A stretch of 56,199 nt of DNA from an uncultured Lachnospiraceae bacterium. Lineage in GTDB: Bacteria; Bacillota; Clostridia; Lachnospirales; Lachnospiraceae. Position 1 is the stretch's first letter, and every line of letters starts with the position of its first letter. Below are positions 33,957 to 42,135 of the stretch, in pieces. The notes beneath the pieces were generated by a model. That model was given only the letters and a program-made list of their open reading frames with translations, ran no database searches and had not been told where the DNA came from. A program made the translations under genes and the position numbers. The stretch lies in NCBI GenBank assembly GCA_910587085.1, contig CAJUMC010000018.1, positions 1 to 56,199 of the forward strand, given 5' to 3'.

Positions 33957-34364
33957 TCAGCACTTTACAACCCGGACGGAGGCGCTTTCAGCATTCTTCA
34001 GCTCCACACTCAGCACAAGTTTTCCTCCGAGATTTGTCTTCATTTTTCCAACATTGGTTTCATTAATAAATATTTTGTATTCCTTTTCCGGCTCGAGTTC
34101 AAGTGTAATCTGCACATCCTCCGCCGCGCTGACACGGAAGGCCGTCTCCTTCTCCGTGATGGCAAGATGCTGCACTGCCGTGCCCGGAACGGATTCATAG
34201 ACGAACATCCCGTTCTTCTCCAGCTTTGTGATTTCAAAAAATGTTTTAACTTTATATAAATCGCCGCAGAATTCAAAGTCGTTCACCTTTGCCTTTGTCT
34301 CCAGCGTATAATCCCCGAAACTCAGCGTTCCGTCCTCTTCCCTGCAAATTAATTCTGTACTCAT
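33957..34364 (-). CDS. Conserved small protein (Lachnospiraceae endosialidase-like label)
   Basis: A 135-residue protein of a family conserved in Lachnospiraceae and often annotated as endosialidase. I see beta-strand-rich halves, (12-75 and 80-135), an invariant-looking YKVKTFxEITKLExNGMFVYES block and GKMKTNLGGK. There is no signal peptide and no recognisable catalytic motif of a sialidase, so I would not accept the enzymatic name. Start at 34364 follows GGAGGAAGAG. It leads the radA transcript. Upstream, an extended -10 TGCTATGAT is at 34435-34443 and a GC-rich hairpin at 34383-34412 lies in the leader. Confidence 0.75.
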   Translation of the reverse strand: MSTELICREEDGTLSFGDYTLETKAKVNDFEFCGDLYKVKTFFEITKLEKNGMFVYESVPGTAVQHLAITEKETAFRVSAAEDVQITLELEPEKEYKIFINETNVGKMKTNLGGKLVLSVELKNAESASVRVVKC

Positions 34365-34486
34365 CTCTTCCTCCTTTTCCCCCGCGGACCGCCGGATTCC
34401 CGGGCGTCCGCAGCCTTTTTCATAATCGACACACTGTAATCATAGCACAATTCGCCGATTTTTTCTACTGTTTTCTGCCAATTCAA

Positions 34487-36955
34487 TCAGCCGGCCTCTT
34501 CCTTTTTCTTCCTTTTGTGCCGGATCTGTACTCTCAGCCGATCCTGATAACTCAGCGTCACCGTGTCGCCCTCCTGCACGCGGCCCTCGAGCAGCTCCTC
34601 GGCAAGCTTATCTTCGACTTCCGTCTGAATCGCACGCCGCAGCGGTCTTGCGCCGTATTTTTCGTCAAAGCCCTTTTCGGCAAGATGGTCGAGCAGGGAA
34701 TCCTCCGTTTTCAGGCGGAGCCCGATATGGGCCTGGCAGCGTCCGGCAATTGTCCGGAGCATAATATTTACAATCTCACGGATATCGTTTTTCGTCAGAG
34801 AATGGAATACGATCATCTCGTCGATGCGGTTTAAAAACTCCGGCTTGAACAGGCGCTTTACCTCGTCCATCACGCCCTCCTTCATCCGGCTGTAATCCGC
34901 CTTCTCGTCCGCCGCGCCCGTGAAGCCGAGGCGCTTCGGCGAGACAATGCTCTGTGCGCCGGCGTTGGAGGTCATAATGATAATCGTGTTTTTAAAGCTG
35001 ATTTTGCGCCCCTGCGCATCGGTCACATGCCCGTCGTCAAGAATCTGCAGCAGGATATTGAATATATCCGGGTGCGCCTTCTCAATCTCGTCAAACAGGA
35101 TCACCGAGTACGGATTGCGCCGCACTTTTTCGCTCAGCTGTCCGCCCTCGTCGTAGCCGACATAGCCAGGCGGCGAGCCGATCATCCTCGAAACGCTGTG
35201 CTTCTCCATATACTCCGTCATATCGACGCGGATCATCGCGTTCTCGTTGCCGAACATTGCTTCCGCAAGCGCCTTGGACAGCTCGGTTTTTCCGACACCG
35301 GTCGGCCCGAGGAACAGAAACGAGCCGATCGGCCGGTTCGGGTCCTTCAGGCCGACCCTGCCGCGGCGGATCGCCCTCGCCACGGCCTCCACGGCCTCCT
35401 GCTGACCGATCACGCGCTCGTGCAGGATGCTCTCCAGCTTCAGCAGCCGATCGCTCTCCTCCTCGCGCAGCTTTGCGAGCGGGATTTTCGTCCACTGGGA
35501 GATCACGTCCGCAATCTCCTCCTCCCCGACGACGAGCTCCGCGTTTTCCCGCTCCTCGTCCCGCTTCTGCTTCAGCAGCTCCAGGCTGGCGCGCGCCCGA
35601 TCCTGCTTTTTCTTAATCTCCCCGGCGCGCTCGAACTCCTCCGCCCGGATGGCCTGCTCCTTCTCCTCCTCGAGTCCTGCCAGTTTTTCCTCCAGCTCCC
35701 TCATCTTCGGGGAAGGAGCATAGACGCCCAGACGGACACGGGAAGCGGCCTCATCCATCACATCAATCGCCTTGTCCGGCAGAAAGCGGTCGTTCACATA
35801 GCGGCTCGCGAGCCTTACCGCTGCGACAAGTGCCCCGTCGAGAATTTTAACCCTGTGATGCGCCTCGTAGGCCGGACACAGCCCTCTGAGAATCCGGATT
35901 GCCTCCTCCTCGCCCGGCTCCTCGATTACAACGGGCTGGAAGCGCCGCTCCAGCGCGGCATCCTTCTCAATATATTTCCGGTATTCCTCGCGGGTCGTAG
36001 CGCCGATCAGCTGGATTTCGCCGCGCGCAAGGGACGGCTTGAGGATATTGGACGCGTCGATCGCTCCCTCCGCGCCGCCCGCGCCGATGATCGTGTGAAG
36101 CTCGTCAAGAAACAGCAGCACATTGCCGTCCGCAATCACCTCCGCAATCACCTTTTTGATGCGCTCCTCGAACTCGCCGCGGTATTTTGAGCCGGCGACC
36201 ATACCGGAGAGGTCGAGCGTCATCACCCGCTTTTCTGCGATGACATCCGGCACATCCCCCTCCACAATCTTGCGCGCAAGTCCCTCCGCCACCGCGGTTT
36301 TTCCGACGCCCGGCTCGCCGACAAGGCAGGGATTATTTTTCGTTCTGCGGCTGAGAATCTGAATGACGCGCTGGATTTCCGTCTCCCGCCCGATCACCGG
36401 ATCGAGCCTGCCCTCCCTGGCGAGCTGCGTCAGATCGCGGCTGTACTGGTTGAGCGTCGGCGTCTGCTGCCTGCCGCGCGGCCTGCCCTTTGCGCCGAGC
36501 TCATTTTTATAGGACGAAACGTCCGCGCCTGTCGCCGCCATTGTGTCCACATAGAGCTTCTGGAGATTGACGCCGAGCGTGTTCAGCAGCCGCACGGCAA
36601 TGCAGTCCGCTTCGCGGATCAGCGCCAGCAGGATATGCTCCGTGCCGATGCGCTCCGCCTTCAGCCTCTGGCTTTCCTTCGCACTCGACTCCAGAATTTT
36701 GCGCGCGCGCGGCGTAAAATTATCCTTCTCCATAATCTTGATGCCGTTGGTCGGAGCAATCAGCTGATTTACAAGCTCCAGCAGCTTCTCCTCGCCGACC
36801 TCATGCTCGATCAGGATGCGTCCCGCCACGCCGTCCGCCTTGGTCAGGCCGATCAGCAGATGCTCCGTGCCGATATAATTGTGGGAGAGCTCATAAGCCG
36901 TCGCCGTCGCCAAACGGATTGCCTCCCTTGCGTTCTCCGTAAATCTGTCCTCCAT
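34487..36955 (-). CDS. clpC: Clp protease ATP-binding subunit ClpC
   Basis: An 822-residue HSP100 unfoldase. Order: double Clp_N repeat (1-145), first AAA+ module with Walker A GEPGVGKTA (about 210), UVR-type coiled middle domain (about 415-475), second AAA+ module with GPTGVGKTE (about 545) and the C-terminal D2 subdomain. It uses McsB-marked substrates and ClpP. Start set at 36955 (MEDRFTENA), seven bases after GGAGGT; an ATG two codons upstream sits on the ribosome site. It is 38 bp after mcsB. Confidence 0.96.
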   Translation of the reverse strand: MEDRFTENAREAIRLATATAYELSHNYIGTEHLLIGLTKADGVAGRILIEHEVGEEKLLELVNQLIAPTNGIKIMEKDNFTPRARKILESSAKESQRLKAERIGTEHILLALIREADCIAVRLLNTLGVNLQKLYVDTMAATGADVSSYKNELGAKGRPRGRQQTPTLNQYSRDLTQLAREGRLDPVIGRETEIQRVIQILSRRTKNNPCLVGEPGVGKTAVAEGLARKIVEGDVPDVIAEKRVMTLDLSGMVAGSKYRGEFEERIKKVIAEVIADGNVLLFLDELHTIIGAGGAEGAIDASNILKPSLARGEIQLIGATTREEYRKYIEKDAALERRFQPVVIEEPGEEEAIRILRGLCPAYEAHHRVKILDGALVAAVRLASRYVNDRFLPDKAIDVMDEAASRVRLGVYAPSPKMRELEEKLAGLEEEKEQAIRAEEFERAGEIKKKQDRARASLELLKQKRDEERENAELVVGEEEIADVISQWTKIPLAKLREEESDRLLKLESILHERVIGQQEAVEAVARAIRRGRVGLKDPNRPIGSFLFLGPTGVGKTELSKALAEAMFGNENAMIRVDMTEYMEKHSVSRMIGSPPGYVGYDEGGQLSEKVRRNPYSVILFDEIEKAHPDIFNILLQILDDGHVTDAQGRKISFKNTIIIMTSNAGAQSIVSPKRLGFTGAADEKADYSRMKEGVMDEVKRLFKPEFLNRIDEMIVFHSLTKNDIREIVNIMLRTIAGRCQAHIGLRLKTEDSLLDHLAEKGFDEKYGARPLRRAIQTEVEDKLAEELLEGRVQEGDTVTLSYQDRLRVQIRHKRKKKEEAG

Positions 36956-36993
36956 TATCATACCTCCGCCTGTTTCACCATATTTTTCTGCCC

Positions 36994-38025
36994 CTATATT
37001 TCACAGCCGCTCATCAGCCGGTTCAGATATTCGCCGCGGTATGCCGCTCGCTCCGCAGCGGTCATGCTTTTCCCGCACAGCTTCTGAAGATTTGCCGGCT
37101 GAATCCTTATCATCTGCTCGTACAGCCCGATGCTCTTTTTCAGCGGCAGCATTCCGAGATCCCGCCCGAGCTTGAGCTGCGCAAGCAGCGTCAGCCCGTC
37201 CTCGGTGCCGATCCGCTTTGCGTAGCGCAGAACGCCGTAGGAGCGGTACACTTTATCCTCGATCTCGTCCGCACTGACGGAGCAGAGATATTCCCGGTGC
37301 TGGTTTTCCTGATCGACAATCTGCCGCAGAATCTGCCGCAGGCTGTCGATAATCTCGTTTTCGGTGCAGCCGATCGTCTTCCGGTTGGACAGCCGGTAGA
37401 GATAGCCCTGCGTCTTTGTGCCCTCCCCGGGAATCCCGCGTATCATAAAGCCGTATTTTGCAACCTCATCGGCCAGCTTCTGTATTTTACCCGTCATTGT
37501 GAGCGCCGGCAGGAAGGTAAGATAGGAAGCCCGCATCCCGGTTCCCGCGTTGAGCGGCGAGGTGGTGAGATAGCCGTAGCGGCCGTCAAACGCATAGCCC
37601 AGCTCCTCCATGCAGTCGTCGATCCGGTTTGCCCTGGCCCATGCGCCCTCCAGATCGGCGCCCGGTGCTACCGACTGGATGCGGATGTGATCCTCCTCGT
37701 TCACCAGGATGCTGATCCCTTCATCTTCCGACAGCACAAGTGCGGTTTCCTGCGGCTTTTTCGCAATCTGTCCGCTGATGATATACCATTCCTTCAGGGA
37801 CGCCTTCTCCAGCTCGGAAAGCCGGTTCACGCTGCAGGAATAGTATTTCATGCCGTCCCTGCCCTCAAGCAGCGGAGCCTGGTTCCGGACGATCTGCGTG
37901 AGCATCGCGCACTCCTTTTCTTTCATCTTTCCTGCGAAATGGTACTCTGCAAGATTTCTCGCCAGCCGGACGCGGCTCGATATCACAATGCTCTCTTCCT
38001 CCCTTTTCTCATACCATTTCTTCAC
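36994..38025 (-). CDS. mcsB: Protein arginine kinase McsB
   Basis: A 343-residue phosphagen-kinase fold enzyme that phosphorylates arginine residues to mark proteins for ClpC-ClpP. Visible family blocks: VISSRVRLARNL (about 14-25) at the nucleotide site and LTTSPLNAGTGMRAS (about 156-170) in place of the CPSNLGT of creatine kinases. Start is a GTG at 38025 behind GGGGGAGGTATCCCG. The start codon overlaps the mcsA stop (GTGA), so the two are translationally coupled. The partner McsA is required for activity in known systems. Confidence 0.94.
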   Translation of the reverse strand: MKKWYEKREEESIVISSRVRLARNLAEYHFAGKMKEKECAMLTQIVRNQAPLLEGRDGMKYYSCSVNRLSELEKASLKEWYIISGQIAKKPQETALVLSEDEGISILVNEEDHIRIQSVAPGADLEGAWARANRIDDCMEELGYAFDGRYGYLTTSPLNAGTGMRASYLTFLPALTMTGKIQKLADEVAKYGFMIRGIPGEGTKTQGYLYRLSNRKTIGCTENEIIDSLRQILRQIVDQENQHREYLCSVSADEIEDKVYRSYGVLRYAKRIGTEDGLTLLAQLKLGRDLGMLPLKKSIGLYEQMIRIQPANLQKLCGKSMTAAERAAYRGEYLNRLMSGCEI

Positions 38026-38642
38026 CGGGATACCTCCCCCTTTTCCTTTTCCCTTTCTCTCTCTTGTTCCCTTTCTTTTTCCTTTTCCCTCTTCAGTTCA
38101 CGGAGACGGTCGCGAAGCGAGGCGGCAAGTTCATACTCCTCCCGCTCGACCGCCTGGTCCAGCTGCAGAGCGATCCGCTCCGTCTCGCTCAGCTCCGGGG
38201 CCGGCTCCGCCGGCTGCTCCGTCCTCTCCCCGGCGTTCTTCGGCCATTTGCCCACATGGACGTCGGAGCCCTGGATATTTTTCATATTGCGGGTCAGCAG
38301 TTTTCCGAAATTCCGGTAGCACGCGGCACAGCCGAACTGTCCGTGCTCCCGGAACTCCTCGTAAGTCATGCCGCATTCCGGGCAGGCCGTACCCGGCTGC
38401 GCACCTGCGGAAACAGCCTCCGAGCTTTTTTCCAGGCCATGCGCTCTCTCCTGTTCGCCCTCAAACAGCCCGGACAAAAGCCCGCCCAGGGAAAAGGGCT
38501 CGCCCCCGAACGGCGCCTTCAGGCGCAGGCTCGTGTTCCGTGCCGCACATTCCTCGCAGAGATACTGCTCCTTCTTTTCCCCGTTTATGATTTCCGTGTA
38601 GAATATTCTTGCCTCTCTTGCCTTGCATATATTACACAGCAT
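38022..38642 (-). CDS. mcsA: McsA, activator of the arginine kinase, with UVR motif
   Basis: A 206-residue protein with four CXXC pairs: C3/C6, C29/C32, then CPEC and CAAC (about 86-104). These bind zinc and form the McsB contact. The C-terminal half has a UVR-type coiled coil (about 160-190: LDQAVEREEYELAASLRDRLREL), and the last 15 residues are Lys/Glu/Arg-rich. Residues 40-80 are a low-complexity linker. Start at 38642 follows GGAGGGGATAATTTT. The first two genes of the operon overlap by four bases. Confidence 0.92.
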   Translation of the reverse strand: MLCNICKAREARIFYTEIINGEKKEQYLCEECAARNTSLRLKAPFGGEPFSLGGLLSGLFEGEQERAHGLEKSSEAVSAGAQPGTACPECGMTYEEFREHGQFGCAACYRNFGKLLTRNMKNIQGSDVHVGKWPKNAGERTEQPAEPAPELSETERIALQLDQAVEREEYELAASLRDRLRELKREKEKEREQEREREKEKGEVSR

Positions 38643-38673
38643 AAAATTATCCCCTCCAAATTATGAGGATTTC

Positions 38674-39042
38674 TCACAGGAACTCGTCGTAAATCTGATC
38701 CACCGCCTGATGGATCTCGTCCCTCGAGATATCCTTGCAGATCGCGCGCGCCATAATGACACGCAGCTGCGCCTTCAGCTTCGCAACGGCCTCCAGCTTG
38801 TCGTAATCCAGAGCTACGACAGCCCCCTTTCTGCGGTCGAGCTTGAGATAACCTTCCTGCCGGAGTATGCCGTACGCCTTATTTACTGTATGCATGTTGA
38901 TGCCGATATCGTCGGCGAGCTCGCGCACGGACGGAAGGCTGTCCCCGTCCCGCAGCTGGGCGGCCGCAATACCGAGTATAATCTGATTGCAGAGCTGCAC
39001 GTAGATCGCCTCGTCGCTGTTGAAATCTATCCTGACAATCAC
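38674..39042 (-). CDS. GntR-family (YtrA-type) transcriptional regulator
   Basis: A 122-residue short GntR regulator. The winged helix (about 7-72) has SDEAIYVQLCNQIILGIAA, LPSVRELADDIGINMHTVNKAY and a wing at LKLDRRKGAVV; the short helical C-terminus fits the YtrA group, without an effector domain. The best start is GTG 39042, seven bases after AGGAGGTG; an in-frame ATG at 39060 lacks a ribosome site. It is the first gene of the mcsA-mcsB-clpC operon, where Bacilli have CtsR; no CtsR site was seen. A 9-bp-arm palindrome over its -10 suggests autorepression. Confidence 0.9.
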   Translation of the reverse strand: MIVRIDFNSDEAIYVQLCNQIILGIAAAQLRDGDSLPSVRELADDIGINMHTVNKAYGILRQEGYLKLDRRKGAVVALDYDKLEAVAKLKAQLRVIMARAICKDISRDEIHQAVDQIYDEFL

Positions 39043-39074
39043 GCTCTCACCTCCTGTCATCCCCAATTCACCAT

Positions 39075-39114
39075 TTGTTATATATATCATATAACAATCA
39101 GAGCGGATTGTCAA
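39075..39114 (-). promoter_or_regulatory. Promoter and palindromic operator of the gntR-mcsAB-clpC operon
   Basis: TTGACA (39109-39114) and TATGAT (39086-39091) on the minus strand, 17-bp spacer. The perfect dyad TTGTTATAT-N5-ATATAACAA (39075-39097) covers the -10 and the start region, a standard GntR/YtrA-type arrangement. Confidence 0.85.
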
Positions 39115-39288
39115 CTTGCGGAATGAATTGCCTTGCCTGCTATAATTTTTCTGCGTACAGCAAAGGAAAAATTTGTAAAATCATGTATTACTTATAAAAA
39201 GGGATGTTGCCAGCGCCAGGGAAGCGGGGCGTAATTTGAGAGAAGAAAAGGTTCCTGGTAAAATACAGAGTTGGAACAGAATCAGAAA

Positions 39289-39350
39289 GGCTGTCGCACA
39301 AAATAAAACAGTCCCGGATTTGGTAAATCTCCAAAACAAAGACTGTTTTA
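39289..39350. other. Possible insertion-sequence end or bidirectional terminator
   Basis: GGCTGTCGCACA at 39289-39300 resembles terminal inverted repeats of IS1182-like elements, and 10-bp arms TAAAACAGTC/GACTGTTTTA follow (39304-39313 and 39341-39350). The hairpin could end the methyltransferase transcript on the minus strand. No transposase gene or second copy of the end was found. The whole 39115-39488 gap is otherwise AT-rich and holds nothing I can support. Confidence 0.35.
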
Positions 39351-39488
39351 TCATATCTCGCCTTATTATATCTTATTTATCATGTCTTATTTTATTTATA
39401 GCAACAGTTTGTAATAGAAACGGTAGATTTCCACAGGAATCCTTCCACAGCCAACCTCCGCGCCGCCGATTGCTGACAGGAAGGCGGC

Positions 39489-40649
39489 TTACGGGCTTGT
39501 GCAACGGACGGGGGCGCTCCCCGGCTTCTCCGATACGAAAACATAGCCCGCCATCCACTGGGCCATTTCATTTTCAAATGGAAATATGCCCTGATCCGGC
39601 GCGGGAAGCTCCCCGTAGATTTTTGTAAAAGTATTTTCCGAAAATCCGGTTTTTCTGCATTTTTCCGTCCACTGAGCCGCATCGACAAACTGTTCTCCCC
39701 ACCATTTTGCCTCCTCTTGCTCCACGCTGGAGAGCAGGAGCTCCATCCACTTCCTGGAGTTGGGATTTTCCTGTCCCTCGATTGCCGATTTTGTGTATAC
39801 GGTACAGCCGCCGCCTTTTATCACACGATAAGCCTCGCGGAAACCGCCCATCATTTTTGCCTGCATGCTTTCATAACCGGCATTCGAAAAAACCATATCA
39901 ACAGATTCCGGCAGCACGGGCAGACGGGAACCGTCGCAGGCAAGATAAATCATATCCACAAACGGATTTTTCCATTCCGTTGAATAGTAGAGCCTGTTCC
40001 ATTTTAAAATTCTGTGGCTTATATCCGCCATAATAACCGTCGCGGGCCAGCGTATCCTTTTTATCTGCTGCTTGATCCCCTGACCCGTGCCGCAGGCCAT
40101 ATCCAGAATAACCCTGGGATGCCGTTTTTCCATTTCCTCCCAGATTATTTCCGCTGCATCCAGCCCCCTGTTATAATTCGGATTCCCGGCCCAGTGATGT
40201 TCATGCAGATATTCGTCGTAATTGCGGAAAGTCAGAGACCACTGTTCTCCGGGAATTTCTCTTGTCTGAAAATCCAGCACGCCGTCAACGAAGCGGTATT
40301 CATGCCCGTTTCCGCATTGATACGAGAAACCGCTTCCGCCGTTGTTTTTCTTTCTTAGCCTGCCGCGGCAATCCGGACAGCTCAGGATTCTGTCTAAAAA
40401 TATAATTTCCCTGTCCGAGCCCATGGCCTCCTCGATGCCGTCGCCGCCCTCCAGAATGCTGTTTATGGAGACTTTAAATATCCACGACATATTTAAGAGC
40501 GTTTCAATATCCGGCAGCGATAATCCGGTTTCCCATTTGCTGACGGCCTGCGGGCTGACATTGAGAAGTTCAGAAAATGCGGCCTGGGAAAGCGCCGCTT
40601 TCCTGCGCAGACTGCTTATCCTTGCTCCTACCTCGGTTTTGCTGATCAT
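39489..40649 (-). CDS. XRE HTH / zinc ribbon / class I methyltransferase fusion
   Basis: A 386-residue protein in three parts. Residues 1-65 are an XRE-type helix-turn-helix (LSQAAFSELLNVSPQAVSKWETG). Residues 88-125 are a zinc ribbon (CPDC then CGNGH), like the N-terminus of RlmA rRNA methyltransferases. Residues 150-386 are a Rossmann methyltransferase with motif I VILDMACGTGQG and a later CDGSRLPVLPESVDMVFSN post-I/IV region. A single N-terminal DNA-binding unit on a methyltransferase is uncommon; an RNA or small-molecule methyl-transfer role with transcriptional control is possible. Start at 40649 follows AAAGGAGGG. Confidence 0.8.
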   Translation of the reverse strand: MISKTEVGARISSLRRKAALSQAAFSELLNVSPQAVSKWETGLSLPDIETLLNMSWIFKVSINSILEGGDGIEEAMGSDREIIFLDRILSCPDCRGRLRKKNNGGSGFSYQCGNGHEYRFVDGVLDFQTREIPGEQWSLTFRNYDEYLHEHHWAGNPNYNRGLDAAEIIWEEMEKRHPRVILDMACGTGQGIKQQIKRIRWPATVIMADISHRILKWNRLYYSTEWKNPFVDMIYLACDGSRLPVLPESVDMVFSNAGYESMQAKMMGGFREAYRVIKGGGCTVYTKSAIEGQENPNSRKWMELLLSSVEQEEAKWWGEQFVDAAQWTEKCRKTGFSENTFTKIYGELPAPDQGIFPFENEMAQWMAGYVFVSEKPGSAPVRCTSP

Positions 40650-40677
40650 GGCGTTCCCTCCTTTTCTTATGTATCAA

Positions 40678-40683
40678 ATTATA
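40678..40683 (-). promoter_or_regulatory. Extended -10 promoter of the HTH-methyltransferase gene
   Basis: TGCTATAAT on the minus strand, about 30 bp before the start codon; the -35 (GTTTTA, 18 bp upstream) is weak. Confidence 0.5.
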
Positions 40684-40796
40684 GCAGGGATACACCCGGA
40701 ATAAAACAGAGCGGCAGTTTCCATATCCGCCGGAAAAATCAACCGGCGGTTGACGGGATACGCTGTCCCGGCCGGATATTCCTTCTCCGCTGCAGG

Positions 40797-42089
40797 TCAT
40801 ACCGACCGGGAACCGTAAGCGCGAAGCCTCACATACTTTTCCGTATGCATTTTTATCTCCTGCAGTTCCCCGTCCGTCACCTTACCAATAACGGTAAACT
40901 GATTCACCCGGGTTCCCTCTAGGGCTTCAAAACCGTGCGTAGCGCCGGCGGCCATCCCTATGCTTTCCAGGGTCGGATGCCCTTTATATATGGATAAATC
41001 CTTTACGGGATAGACAAACTCCTTCAGCTTGGGCAGCGCACGCACCGCCGAAAGTCCGTCCTCGTTTTCTGCCGGCTCTGCGAGGCAAAATTCCGTCAGC
41101 CCCGCAAGATCTTTCAGAAAATCAAGATTATTCATGGCGCTGCGGTGCAGATCCAGTTTTTTCAGTTTTTTCAGCTTTCCGAGAAAAGTTCCGTCATGCT
41201 TTCCCTCCGCTTCCATACTCAGTTCCCAAAGCCCGCGGAATGCAGACAGTTCCTCCGGTTCCAAATCATATACTTTTCTTAACTGAAGTCTTCTTAAAGC
41301 ATTGACAAGACGGCACCGGTGGAGGATCAGCTCTTTCAGATTCCCCATACGGGCAAACAGCGTGCAATCTATGTTCTGGTCCTGGATCAGCATGGTTTTC
41401 TCTTTTTCCAGACGGCTCAACGGCACTTCCGGCTGCCCGTAACGCTGCGTCCAGAAATCCCCGGGAAGCGGGATTCCAGGAGCCGGTTCCGCTGTTTCCG
41501 GCGCTGTGAGTTCCTCCAGCGAATTGAATAAATGCCCGGTTCTTTCCATTAGAATCGGTTCCTCAAAGCTCTCTGCATCGACGATCAGAATCCCCTGCCT
41601 GAGCCAGGCCGTCATCTTTGCAAATAAATCGTCAAGACTGTCCGCCAGCAGGTAGCAGCGATCCATATCATAATCCAATGTAATAATCTGTCCTGCTTTT
41701 CCTTCTTCCGCCGGAGACAGATCCATAACCAGCCAGGCTCTGGCACAGTCATAAGCAATCGGGAGCCAGCAAAGCCCGCTCACCGGTTCTTCCCGGATGG
41801 CTTTTGTTCCCATTGCCGTCATTTCATCTTCCACTCCACGGAAAAAGGAAAAATCTGACAGCATTTTCTCCAGGGAAAGAAACTGCAGCCCTGCGAAAAA
41901 CCCCGTGTTCCCTGCCATATCCTCCCCGTCAAACCGCCGATACAGCTCCAGCAGTTCCGCAGGAAGCCCGCAGCCTGCCTTCCGGGCAAGCTGCTCGAAC
42001 TGTTCTTCGCCTGCCCCGGCATTCAATCGTCCTTCGATATCAGGAATCTTTTTTTGCAGCTCGGCCAGATACCTGTCCATATGATTCAT
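40797..42089 (-). CDS. SMI1/KNR4 (SUKH)-domain protein with leucine-rich C-terminal repeats
   Basis: A 430-residue cytosolic protein. Residues 10-165 match the SUKH superfamily, typical of immunity proteins against nuclease or deaminase toxins (GCGLPAELLELYRRFDGE, then an aromatic-rich SWLPIAYDCARAWLVMDL-like core at about 105-122). Residues 235-410 are irregular leucine-rich repeats (LFARMGNLKELILHRC, GKLKKLKKLDLHRSAMNNL, FLKDLAGLTEFCLAE). No toxin gene sits next to it. Start set at 42089 (MNHMDR) behind a GAGGGGG site. It lies 46 bp after the cohesin-like gene in the same direction. Confidence 0.72.
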   Translation of the reverse strand: MNHMDRYLAELQKKIPDIEGRLNAGAGEEQFEQLARKAGCGLPAELLELYRRFDGEDMAGNTGFFAGLQFLSLEKMLSDFSFFRGVEDEMTAMGTKAIREEPVSGLCWLPIAYDCARAWLVMDLSPAEEGKAGQIITLDYDMDRCYLLADSLDDLFAKMTAWLRQGILIVDAESFEEPILMERTGHLFNSLEELTAPETAEPAPGIPLPGDFWTQRYGQPEVPLSRLEKEKTMLIQDQNIDCTLFARMGNLKELILHRCRLVNALRRLQLRKVYDLEPEELSAFRGLWELSMEAEGKHDGTFLGKLKKLKKLDLHRSAMNNLDFLKDLAGLTEFCLAEPAENEDGLSAVRALPKLKEFVYPVKDLSIYKGHPTLESIGMAAGATHGFEALEGTRVNQFTVIGKVTDGELQEIKMHTEKYVRLRAYGSRSV

Positions 42090-42135
42090 TTCTGCTGTTC
42101 CCCCTCTTCCTGACTTACGTTTTCCTTCCCGCCCC

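Noticed and set aside
33957..34364. Endosialidase
   Set aside because: The name is common in databases for this family, but no catalytic or signal sequence supports it, so I kept a neutral label.
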